This document shows positions 1 through 5,472 of a stretch of 5,598 nt of DNA, one piece after another. The position numbers and the translations under genes were made by a program. Source of the stretch: Butyrivibrio sp. (GTDB lineage: Bacteria; Bacillota_A; Clostridia; Lachnospirales; Lachnospiraceae); NCBI RefSeq assembly GCF_024699075.1, contig NZ_JAILQF010000153.1, positions 1 through 5,598 of the forward strand. The letters run 5' to 3'. The stretch's first letter is position 1; the number at the start of each line of letters is the position of its first letter. Under the pieces are notes generated by a model. It had not been told where the DNA came from, searched no databases, and worked only from the letters and a program-made list of their open reading frames with translations.

Positions 1-102
1 GCTTTGGATGTAAATGATAGGGAACTTAAAAATATAGAAAAAGCCCTTATCAGATTTGCAGATTTAACCTGCCATAAAACACCAATGCTTAGTAATGGCT
101 AA
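1..102 (+). CDS. 3' end of an unidentified gene (partial)
   Basis: An open frame runs from the first base to a TAA at 100-102 and encodes the last 33 residues of a protein that starts outside the window. The peptide is hydrophilic and looks helical, with alternating charged and hydrophobic residues, and ends HKTPMLSNG. That is a believable protein C-terminus, and its codon use is like the rest of the window. I do not recognise the family and assign no function. It is convergent with the small minus-strand gene at 418-753. The hairpins at 160-233 and the two-way terminator at 342-396 lie downstream and could end its transcript. With so little sequence, a chance open frame cannot be excluded. 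Confidence 0.45.
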   Translation, partial: ALDVNDRELKNIEKALIRFADLTCHKTPMLSNG

Positions 103-157
103 TGCACGTGGATAGCAAATATTTGCTCATGAAATGCATGAGGCCGTATATATAAAA

Positions 158-233
158 TGATCAAGATAACCCATCACCTTTAGGTGATGGGAATATCTTG
201 ATTTCGGGTGCGGGGTTATAAGCCCCGTACCCG
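158..233. repeat. Two adjacent strong hairpins in noncoding DNA
   Basis: The first inverted repeat pairs 160-168 with 194-202 and 170-178 with 183-191, closing on a TTTA loop; the only interruption is a small unpaired A bulge. Two bases later a second one pairs 205-215 with 223-233 around a 7-base loop, with a single G-T wobble at 210/228. Neither is followed by a T-run, so they do not look like ordinary intrinsic terminators on the plus strand. Their adjacency and near-perfect pairing suggest a structured RNA, a 3'-UTR stabiliser or a dispersed palindromic repeat. The core of the first hairpin recurs in weakened form at 4127-4148. Confidence 0.6.
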
Positions 234-257
234 TAGAACTGCGTCAGCGGTGATTTT

Positions 258-291
258 ATAACGAGCAAAAAGCAAAGCGTTTGCGAGTTTA
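258..291. repeat. Hairpin element with GAGCAAA/TTTGCGA arms
   Basis: The arm AAC-GAGCAAA (260-269) pairs with TTTGCGA-GTT (280-289). In the middle of the stem, G263-A264 face G285-A286, giving a symmetric tandem G-A mismatch of the kind that forms stable sheared pairs in RNA. The tip (270-279) can add a two-pair GC helix around AAA. The same two arms, with the same tandem mismatch, occur at 5539-5569 in a longer hairpin. This suggests members of one dispersed intergenic repeat family. It cannot be named from sequence alone. Confidence 0.5.
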
Positions 292-299
292 ACCTCATT

Positions 300-323
300 A
301 TGTCGCCGGATTCGGGATGACAT
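300..323. repeat. Small hairpin beside the GAGCAAA element
   Basis: ATGTCG (300-305) pairs with TGACAT (318-323) and CCG (306-308) with CGG (313-315) around a GATT loop, leaving a 2-base bulge at 316-317. It follows the 258-291 hairpin by 8 bases and precedes the terminator at 342-396 by 18 bases. It is probably part of the same composite noncoding element. No coding potential is evident in 103-340. Confidence 0.4.
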
Positions 324-341
324 GTATGAGCCAATATAAAT

Positions 342-396
342 AAAAAACACTCTCGGTTAAAGTGGCCAAGGCTTTACTGTTACCGGGAGTGTTTTT
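342..396. terminator. Bidirectional intrinsic terminator between convergent genes
   Basis: A 15-pair stem joins 343-357 and 382-396 (one T-G wobble at 353/386), and an inner helix joins 358-362 with 372-376. One side has a run of six A (342-347) and the other a run of five T (392-396), so RNA from either strand ends in a GC-containing stem followed by U-rich sequence. It lies 21 bases past the stop of the minus-strand gene at 418-753 and faces the partial plus-strand gene, so it can serve both. It is one of the clearest regulatory signals in the window. Confidence 0.88.
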
Positions 397-417
397 GATT
401 TTGATCTTAATATAGAG

Positions 418-753
418 TCATACTAATATGTCAATATTCTGTCCAATAGTGTTATAAGTGCTTCCTGTTCCTTTTGATCCATATCCGGTGATACTTCCGC
501 CAAAAGATTCTGCAACTTCATTGAACATTGCGCTGGCTTCAACCGGATCGAGCTTAGAAGCGTTGATCTTCTGAGCGTTAGGATAACCAACAGGACTTAC
601 AGGATCTACAGCACTTGCCACTTCCGATGGCTGCTGTACTGACTGTGCATATGCAGAAGATACCTCGGAATTATTCGAAAGGGCATAATTCAAAGGCTGA
701 GTAAAAGAAACACTGCTATATGCACGCATTGCTCTAATTGCTCCAACTGCCAT
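418..753 (-). CDS. Small Ser/Ala/Gly-rich protein of unknown function
   Basis: This is a 111-residue protein that I cannot assign to a family. The N-terminal half (about residues 10-55) is rich in Ser, Ala, Val and Gln and looks disordered. The middle (about 53-80) has a more ordered stretch with SPVGYPNAQKIN followed by a likely helix, LDPVEASAMFNEVAESF. The tail is Gly/Ser/Thr-rich and ends NIDILV. There is no signal peptide, no membrane segment and no cysteine. The ATG at 753-751 is chosen because an AGAAGGG ribosome binding site (767-761) sits 7 bases upstream; a TTG two codons earlier is a poorer choice. Reality is supported by a promoter at 802-829, that ribosome binding site, and a strong terminator 21 bases after the stop. 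It is a single-gene unit, divergent from serC. Expression is well supported by its signals, but function is unknown. Confidence 0.75.
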   Translation of the reverse strand: MAVGAIRAMRAYSSVSFTQPLNYALSNNSEVSSAYAQSVQQPSEVASAVDPVSPVGYPNAQKINASKLDPVEASAMFNEVAESFGGSITGYGSKGTGSTYNTIGQNIDILV

Positions 754-801
754 ATCCAATCCCTTCTTTTATGAAAAACTAACGACAAGGCGACTACTTT
801 T

Positions 802-829
802 ATAATAGCATAACGATAAAAAAATGCAA
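802..829 (-). promoter_or_regulatory. Promoter of the small minus-strand gene
   Basis: Read on the minus strand, a -35 TTGCAT (829-824) is followed after 16 bases by TATTAT (807-802), which matches TATAAT at five of six positions. It is preceded by TGC (810-808), giving an extended -10. Transcription would start near 795, leaving a leader of about 40 bases before the ATG at 753. A Fur-box-like palindromic core lies just upstream, at 832-842. Confidence 0.6.
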
Positions 830-1373
830 CAATGATAATCATTTAACACGCAGTAAGCAAGACCCTCACTTCTACAGGCGGCGAGATGATTTGAGATAGC
901 CATACTCTGATAGAAAGATTTATATGTGTCAGATTTATGAGTTGCTTGACCAGATGAATGCCTATTCGAATTGTTCGTATTATCATGGAGTGCTTTTGAC
1001 ACTAATTATAATAATGCAGTAAAAGGTGAATATACGCGCATAAAAATGCAATAACTAATAAGTTTGAAACAGATAAAATATCCAAGATTATCGACATAAA
1101 GAACAATAAAAATCATTAAAACAAATTCGTTATAAAAACAGGAGCGAATTTAACATTATTTTTTGGGGAAATTTTCAATAGAATAATAGCAAAAACAATT
1201 TAAAATTTAAAATTAATTGGCAATTTTTTTGAAAAAAAGCAAGTAAAATTCAAGCAAAATAAGGTGGATAAATTTGACGATGAAAAACGCTAAATGCTGA
1301 TTATATAAGGGATTATCAAAATATTAATAGAATAAAATAACAAGTGATAATTTAAGACGTATGTGCAAATTTA
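830..1373. other. Long AT-rich noncoding region
   Basis: No believable gene is seen here on either strand. From about 1010 onward it is extremely AT-rich, with many A- and T-tracts that could bend the DNA upstream of serC. The part around 855-1000 is less AT-rich and reads differently; on the minus strand it stays open for about 77 codons from a GTG at 1002. That frame runs across the promoter at 802-829, has no ribosome binding site that I can see, and is rich in His, Cys and Ser. It is more likely decayed or noncoding DNA. Weak inverted repeats occur at 865-869/881-885 (best paired in minus-strand RNA) and 1123-1129/1145-1151. No T-box, riboswitch or tRNA motif was found. Confidence 0.6.
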
Positions 1374-1378
1374 ATTTT

Positions 1379-1437
1379 TTGACAAATAAAAATTATTAAT
1401 TTTGCAATATTGACTTTTTCAAGCTAAAGACTAGAAT
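1379..1437 (+). promoter_or_regulatory. Promoter region of the serC-serA operon
   Basis: The best sigma-A-type promoter is TTGACT (1410-1415) with TAGAAT (1432-1437) at a 16-base spacing, which would start transcription near 1444. A second possible promoter upstream uses a consensus TTGACA (1379-1384) with a weaker TGCAAT (1403-1408) 18 bases on. The first therefore predicts a leader of about 67 bases. That leader contains no T-box or recognisable riboswitch. A 6-pair inverted repeat (1434-1439 with 1445-1450) overlaps the -10 and the start point and could be an operator, but AT-rich DNA makes such repeats common. Confidence 0.55.
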
Positions 1438-1510
1438 GTATTTAACATTCAAATTTTCGCAAATTAAAGTGGCGGAGTGAAAATTAATATTTTTTCAGGT
1501 GGAGGTTGAA

Positions 1511-2593
1511 ATGTCAAGAGTTTACAATTTTTCAGCTGGTCCGGCAGTTCTTCCGGAAGAGGTACTTTTAGAAGCACAGAAAGAGATGCTTGATTATCAT
1601 GGATGTGGGATGTCTGTTAATGAGATGAGTCATCGTTCCAAGACATTCGATTCTATTATACAGACAGCAGAACAGGATCTTAGAGATCTTTATAACATTC
1701 CTGATAACTATAAGGTTCTTTTCCTTCAGGGTGGAGCAAGTCAGCAGTTCGCTGCTATTCCCATGAACCTTATGAAGAATAAGAAGGCCGGCTATGTAAT
1801 CACAGGTCAGTGGGCTAAGAAGGCATGCCAGGAAGCTTCAATCTATGGTGAAGCTGTTCAGCTTGCATCAAGTGCTGACAAGACATTCTCATATCTTCCT
1901 GATTGTTCTGATCTTCCGATCACAGATGATATGGACTATGTATACATCTGCAAGAACAATACAATTTATGGAACTCACTTTAATACACTTCCTAATACAA
2001 AAGGTAAAGACCTTGTAGCTGATGTATCCTCATGCTTCCTTTCAGAACCTGAAGATATCACCAAGTATGGCATAATCTACGGTGGTGTTCAGAAGAATGT
2101 AGGACCTGCAGGTCTTGTAATTTCAATAATTCGTGAAGATCTTATCCGTGATGATGTTCTTCCTTATACACCTACAATGCTTAAGTTCAAGACTCAGGCA
2201 GACAATGGTTCTTTATACAATACACCTAACTGCTGGTCTATCTATATCTGCGGTCTTGTATTTAAATGGCTTAAGGCTCAGGGCGGTCTTGCAGAAATGC
2301 AGAAGAGAAATGAAGAGAAGGCTAAGGTTCTCTATGACTATCTCGATCAGTCCAAGATGTTCAAGGGAACTGTACGCGTAGAAGACAGATCACTGATGAA
2401 CGTTCCATTTGTAACTGATTCTGAGGAGCTTAACGCTAAGTTCATCAAAGAGGCAACTGCTGAAGGCCTTGTATCTCTTAAGGGACACAGAACTGTTGGC
2501 GGAATGAGAGCATCTATCTACAATGCTATGCCTAAGGCTGGTGTTGAGAAGCTTGTTCAGTTCATGGATCAGTTCGAGAAGGCTAATAGCTAA
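1511..2593 (+). CDS. serC: Phosphoserine aminotransferase
   Basis: SerC is a cytoplasmic PLP enzyme that transfers the amino group of glutamate to 3-phosphohydroxypyruvate, giving O-phosphoserine; the family can also act in vitamin B6 synthesis. The 360-residue product is the usual length for the family. It opens with the signature NFSAGPAVLPEEVL. It has the substrate-binding pair His41-Arg42, the PLP phosphate loop GGAS (74-77), the ring-stacking Trp101, Thr151, Asp171, the Schiff-base lysine Lys195 in VQKNVGPAGL, and Asn237-Thr238. Near the C-terminus is GHRTVGGMRASIYNAMP (325-341). The ATG at 1511 is chosen because GGAGG (1501-1505) lies 5 bases upstream and the protein then starts MSRVYNFSAGP. 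A GTG at 1499 would add four residues but overlaps the ribosome binding site. serA follows after 71 bases without a terminator, so the two are probably co-transcribed. Confidence 0.96.
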   Translation: MSRVYNFSAGPAVLPEEVLLEAQKEMLDYHGCGMSVNEMSHRSKTFDSIIQTAEQDLRDLYNIPDNYKVLFLQGGASQQFAAIPMNLMKNKKAGYVITGQWAKKACQEASIYGEAVQLASSADKTFSYLPDCSDLPITDDMDYVYICKNNTIYGTHFNTLPNTKGKDLVADVSSCFLSEPEDITKYGIIYGGVQKNVGPAGLVISIIREDLIRDDVLPYTPTMLKFKTQADNGSLYNTPNCWSIYICGLVFKWLKAQGGLAEMQKRNEEKAKVLYDYLDQSKMFKGTVRVEDRSLMNVPFVTDSEELNAKFIKEATAEGLVSLKGHRTVGGMRASIYNAMPKAGVEKLVQFMDQFEKANS

Positions 2594-2618
2594 CAGGTTT
2601 TCTGAAAAAAGAGATTGA

Positions 2619-2654
2619 AAACAATTGATATTGTTTGATGCACTATGCATCAGA
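2619..2654 (+). promoter_or_regulatory. Paired hairpins just before the serA ribosome binding site
   Basis: In the serC-serA gap, AAACAAT (2619-2625) pairs with ATTGTTT (2630-2636) around TGAT. GATGCA (2637-2642) pairs perfectly with TGCATC (2646-2651) around CTA and can be extended to 2634/2654. The extended hairpin shares bases 2634-2636 with the first one, so the two compete at their edges. The second ends directly at the serA ribosome binding site (about 2655-2662). It may tune translation or stabilise the mRNA between the genes. It does not look like a terminator because no T-run follows. Confidence 0.45.
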
Positions 2655-2664
2655 AAGAGGAGCT

Positions 2665-3834
2665 ATGTACAAGTATAAATGCTTAAACCCGATTGCTAAG
2701 ATCGGTCTTAATAACTTCACAGATAATTTTGAAGCTACTGACAACGTTGACGACGCAGACGGCATTCTCGTAAGAAGTGCTGTTATGCATGATATGGAAT
2801 TTTCAGATAACCTCCTTTGCATCGCAAGAGCAGGAGCTGGTGTTAATAACATTCCGCTCGAAAAGTGCGCTGAAAAGGGTATTGTTGTATTCAATACACC
2901 TGGAGCTAATGCTAATGGCGTTAAAGAGATGGTCATCGCAGCTATGCTTCTTGCATCACGTGATATCATCGGCGGTGTTGAATGGGTTAAGTCAAATGCC
3001 GGCGATCCTGAAATTGCCAAGGTTACAGAGAAGGCTAAGAAGAAATTTGCCGGTAATGAGATCATGGGCAAGAAACTTGGTATTATCGGACTTGGTGCTA
3101 TCGGTGTAAGAGTTGCTAATGCCGCAAAGCTTCTTGGAATGGATGTATATGGTTATGATCCATATCTTTCTGTTAATGCTGCATGGAATATGTCTTCTGA
3201 TGTTCACCATGTAACTAATGTAGATGATATATACTCAAAGTGTGATATTATTACAATTCATGTACCTGCTCTGGATTCAACTAAGGGCATGATAGGTGCA
3301 GAAGCAATCGCTAAGATGAAGAAGGGAGTTATCCTTCTTAACCTTGCAAGAGATATTCTTTGTGATGAAGCTGCAGTTCTGTCAGGTATTAACTCCGGCA
3401 AGATCCGTAAGTATGTAACAGACTTCCCGAACACAACAACTGCAGGTCACGATAACTGCATAGTAATTCCTCATCTTGGAGCTTCAACAGAAGAGTCTGA
3501 AGATAACTGTGCAATAAAGGCAGTTATGGAGATGATGGAGTATCTTGAAAATGGTAATATTTCCAATTCAGTTAACTATCCTGATGTAAACCTTGGAGTT
3601 TGTGTAAGACCTCGTATCGTTATCTTCCACAAGAATGTTGCTAACATGATCACCAAATTCACAAGAGAGTTTGGTAACGAAGGTATCAACATCACAGATA
3701 TGGCTAATAAGTCAAAGGGTGAATATGCTTATACAATCATGGATTTCGAAGATTCTATCAAGGATGAGACTGTCAAGAAGCTTCAGGAAATCGAAGGCGT
3801 ATTCCGTGTAAGAGTAGTTCGTAAGGATCTGTAA
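2665..3834 (+). CDS. serA: D-3-phosphoglycerate dehydrogenase, short form with ACT domain
   Basis: SerA oxidises 3-phosphoglycerate to 3-phosphohydroxypyruvate with NAD, the committing step of serine synthesis, in the cytoplasm. The 389-residue protein is the compact clostridial type: a D-2-hydroxyacid dehydrogenase core followed by an ACT domain. The NAD-binding glycine loop GLGAIG is at 142-147, with the cofactor-discriminating acid Asp165. The catalytic Arg229 (LNLARDILCDE) and His270 (PHLGASTEES) are present, while the region that holds the catalytic Glu in E. coli SerA reads FPNTTTAG (254-261). The ACT domain (about 317-389) keeps His322, Asn324 and Asn342, matching the serine-binding residues of E. 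coli SerA (His344, Asn346, Asn364), so serine feedback is expected. The ATG at 2665 gives the usual start MYKYKCLNPIAKIGL; GAGGAG (2657-2662) lies unusually close to it. In-frame starts at 2635 and 2638 would add a non-conserved tail. Confidence 0.95.
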   Translation: MYKYKCLNPIAKIGLNNFTDNFEATDNVDDADGILVRSAVMHDMEFSDNLLCIARAGAGVNNIPLEKCAEKGIVVFNTPGANANGVKEMVIAAMLLASRDIIGGVEWVKSNAGDPEIAKVTEKAKKKFAGNEIMGKKLGIIGLGAIGVRVANAAKLLGMDVYGYDPYLSVNAAWNMSSDVHHVTNVDDIYSKCDIITIHVPALDSTKGMIGAEAIAKMKKGVILLNLARDILCDEAAVLSGINSGKIRKYVTDFPNTTTAGHDNCIVIPHLGASTEESEDNCAIKAVMEMMEYLENGNISNSVNYPDVNLGVCVRPRIVIFHKNVANMITKFTREFGNEGINITDMANKSKGEYAYTIMDFEDSIKDETVKKLQEIEGVFRVRVVRKDL

Positions 3835-3841
3835 TTACACA

Positions 3842-3900
3842 GTTTTGGAAGAAGAGATCTTTCAATTTATAACAGTTCGCAAAGACCTGTAATCATACAG
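3842..3900 (+). pseudogene. Decayed second copy of the serA 3' end
   Basis: After the serA stop, 3842-3892 reads (in another frame) VLEEEIFQFITVRKDL and then TAA. The serA C-terminus is LQEIEGVFRVRVVRKDL and TAA, so the two align with a two-codon gap. At DNA level, 3874-3900 matches 3816-3842 at 22 of 27 bases, including 8 bases past the stop. All five differences are transitions, and the three inside the VRKDL codons are silent. There is no start codon or ribosome binding site, so it is not a gene. It is best read as the remnant of a tandem duplication, or of a second serA lost by recombination. Confidence 0.6.
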
Positions 3901-3960
3901 GATTTTCGATATTAACCAACAAATCGGTGTTCAGGTTTAATAGCATAGTCCTAGGCATCG

Positions 3961-3991
3961 AAATAGCCCGGCGTAACTGCCGGGCTATTTT
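3961..3991 (+). terminator. Intrinsic terminator of the serC-serA operon
   Basis: A 12-pair stem joins 3961-3972 with 3979-3990 around the loop GTAACT, with the GC-rich core AGCCCGGC. The T-run (3988-3991) partly overlaps the end of the stem. It lies about 125 bases past the serA stop and about 230 bases before the DUF1015 gene, so that gene probably has its own transcript. An upstream segment (3904-3917 with 3934-3941 and 3957-3963) can also pair and touches the 5' arm of the terminator. Confidence 0.88.
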
Positions 3992-4047
3992 CCTGTAAAA
4001 ACTGTATCATTGCTGATAATAGTTTGTGCTAAAACTCGTAATAATAT

Positions 4048-4078
4048 GTGACAAATATATACGAAAATTTGGTATCAT
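4048..4078 (+). promoter_or_regulatory. Promoter of the DUF1015 gene
   Basis: TATCAT (4073-4078) is preceded by TGG (4070-4072), forming an extended -10. GTGACA (4048-4053) lies 19 bases upstream as an imperfect -35 with a long spacer. Extended -10 promoters tolerate a poor -35. Transcription would begin near 4085, leaving a leader of about 136 bases before the ATG at 4221. Confidence 0.5.
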
Positions 4079-4121
4079 AGTATATGTGTGTTTATAGGTA
4101 AAATAACAAAAAAGATTTCTA

Positions 4122-4153
4122 GGAATCCATTACCTTTAGATGATGTGGATTTC
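4122..4153 (+). promoter_or_regulatory. Hairpin in the leader of the DUF1015 gene
   Basis: GGAATCCA (4122-4129) pairs with TGGATTTC (4146-4153), with one G-T wobble, and encloses a 16-base loop that can itself pair partly. The central part, 4127-4148, resembles the hairpin core at 171-190 (CCAT, then C or T, then ACCTTTAG, then G or A, then TGATG). No known riboswitch consensus is recognisable. It may be a leader regulatory structure or a worn copy of a dispersed repeat. Confidence 0.35.
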
Positions 4154-4220
4154 ACTATAAAGATAACTGGTTTAAAAGATCACAGTTTCATTATCATACA
4201 TTTACGAAAGGAATAATAAT

Positions 4221-5462
4221 ATGGCATCAATAAGACCTTTTAAGGCATATAGACCGGAGCCTTCACTTTCAGCAAAGTGCGCAGCGCTTCCATATGATGT
4301 GTTTAACTCAAAGGAGGCAAGAGTAGAAGTTGAAAAGGAGCCTCTTTCTTTTCTTGCAATAGATCGTCCCGAAACTCAGTTCGAGGAAGGTCATGACATC
4401 TATGCTGATGAAGTATACAAAAAGGCACATGATGTTTTGTGGCAAAGGATTGAGGATGGAACATATGTTCAGGATTCTGTCCCTTGCTTTTATGTATATG
4501 AGCAGACAATGGATGGCAGAACTCAGACAGGACTTGTTGGATGTGCTGCAATTGATGACTATGTAAATAATGTGATCAAAAAGCATGAGAACACACTTGA
4601 AAAGAAAGAACAGGATCGTATCCGTCATGTCGATGCTTGTAATGCTCAGACAGGACCTATTTTCCTTGGTTACAGAAACAATCGGGAAATAGATAAGCTT
4701 GTAGAAAAGACTAAGTATACGCAGACTCCGGTTTACGACTTTACATCAGGTGATGGTGTCAAGAACCGCGTATGGGTTATTGCTGATGAAGATGATGTTA
4801 AGAAGATTAGTGAAGTATTCGAAACAATAGATTCAATATACATTGCTGATGGCCATCACCGCTGTGCTTCAGCTGTTAAGGTTGGACTTAAGAGACGTGG
4901 TGAAGACGCAGATGCTACAGGACAGAAGGAATATGACTTTTTCTTATCAGTTCTTTTCCCGGAAAATGAGCTTATGATAATGGACTACAACCGTGTGGTT
5001 AAGGACTTAAATGGCTTGTCTGATCAGGAATTTTTGGATGAACTTAGTAAGAAGTATGATGTTAATGAGCTTGGCAAAGAGGCGGTTAAGCCTTCGGGTA
5101 AGTATCAGGCATCTATGTACATGAATGATACCTGGTACAGTCTTGTTGCTAAGGAAGCTGTAAGAAAAGATGATGCTGTTGAGGGTCTTGACGTGGCAAT
5201 TCTTCAAAATGAGATTTTGGATCCTGTGCTTGGAATCAAGGATCCTAAGAATGATTCAAGGATAGATTTCGTCGGCGGTATAAGAGGACTTAAGGAGCTT
5301 GAGAGAAGGTGCCATGAGGATATGAAGGTGGCATTTGCTATGTATCCCACATCAATTAGTGAGCTTTTTGCAGTTGCGGATGCTGGAAAACTCATGCCTC
5401 CAAAGTCAACATGGTTTGAGCCAAAGCTTCTTAGCGGACTTTTTATACATGCCTTTGAATAA
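4221..5462 (+). CDS. DUF1015-family protein, putative ParB/SerK-like phosphotransferase
   Basis: This 413-residue protein has the length and motifs of the DUF1015 family (PF06245, COG4198). The N-terminus MASIRPFKAYRP and the LPYDVFNSKEA segment (23-33) are typical. KHENT (121-125) is followed by EKKEQDR (127-133) and the NAQTGPIFLGYR segment (141-152). The strongest motif is IYIADGHHRCASA, with Asp210-Gly-His-His-Arg214. That motif resembles the core of the ParB/sulfiredoxin-like fold, which includes the archaeal free-serine kinase SerK and staphylococcal SbnI. There is no signal peptide or membrane segment, so it should be cytoplasmic. The ATG at 4221 is supported by AAGGA (4208-4212) 8 bases upstream. 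It follows serC-serA but has its own promoter. No SerB is encoded here, so a role in phosphoserine/serine phosphate transfer is inferred from context and motif only. The family call is firm and the function is not. Confidence 0.87.
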   Translation: MASIRPFKAYRPEPSLSAKCAALPYDVFNSKEARVEVEKEPLSFLAIDRPETQFEEGHDIYADEVYKKAHDVLWQRIEDGTYVQDSVPCFYVYEQTMDGRTQTGLVGCAAIDDYVNNVIKKHENTLEKKEQDRIRHVDACNAQTGPIFLGYRNNREIDKLVEKTKYTQTPVYDFTSGDGVKNRVWVIADEDDVKKISEVFETIDSIYIADGHHRCASAVKVGLKRRGEDADATGQKEYDFFLSVLFPENELMIMDYNRVVKDLNGLSDQEFLDELSKKYDVNELGKEAVKPSGKYQASMYMNDTWYSLVAKEAVRKDDAVEGLDVAILQNEILDPVLGIKDPKNDSRIDFVGGIRGLKELERRCHEDMKVAFAMYPTSISELFAVADAGKLMPPKSTWFEPKLLSGLFIHAFE

Positions 5463-5472
5463 TATGACGTAA

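Noticed and set aside
769..1002. Minus-strand open frame of 77 codons upstream of the orphan gene
   Set aside because: It covers the promoter and leader of the orphan gene, starts with GTG without a visible ribosome binding site, and has an unlikely composition (many His, Cys and Ser).
1312..1351. ATTATCA (1312-1318) and TGATAAT (1345-1351) as a Fur site
   Set aside because: The half-sites are inverted but 26 bases apart, and such words are expected in this AT-rich DNA.
1499..1510. GTG at 1499 as the serC start
   Set aside because: It lies inside the GGTGGAGG ribosome binding site; the ATG at 1511 gives the conserved family N-terminus.
1260..1510. T-box or serine riboswitch before serC
   Set aside because: The conserved T-box core and its terminator are absent; GGTGG at 1263-1267 and GTGGCGGAG near 1469 do not continue into the consensus.
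2635..2664. TTG at 2635 or ATG at 2638 as the serA start
   Set aside because: They add a tail that is not typical of SerA and consists of the hairpin and ribosome binding site.
2643..3071. Antisense open frame of 142 codons within serA
   Set aside because: It is a shadow of serA codon structure, with no start signals and no recognisable protein features; other overlapping frames in serC, serA and the DUF1015 gene are rejected for the same reason.
3904..3963. Antiterminator pairing upstream of the serA terminator
   Set aside because: TTTCGAT/ATCGAAA and ATTAACC/GGTTTAAT can pair but overlap the terminator stem by only a few bases, and the structure sits after the operon, where attenuation would control only the DUF1015 gene.
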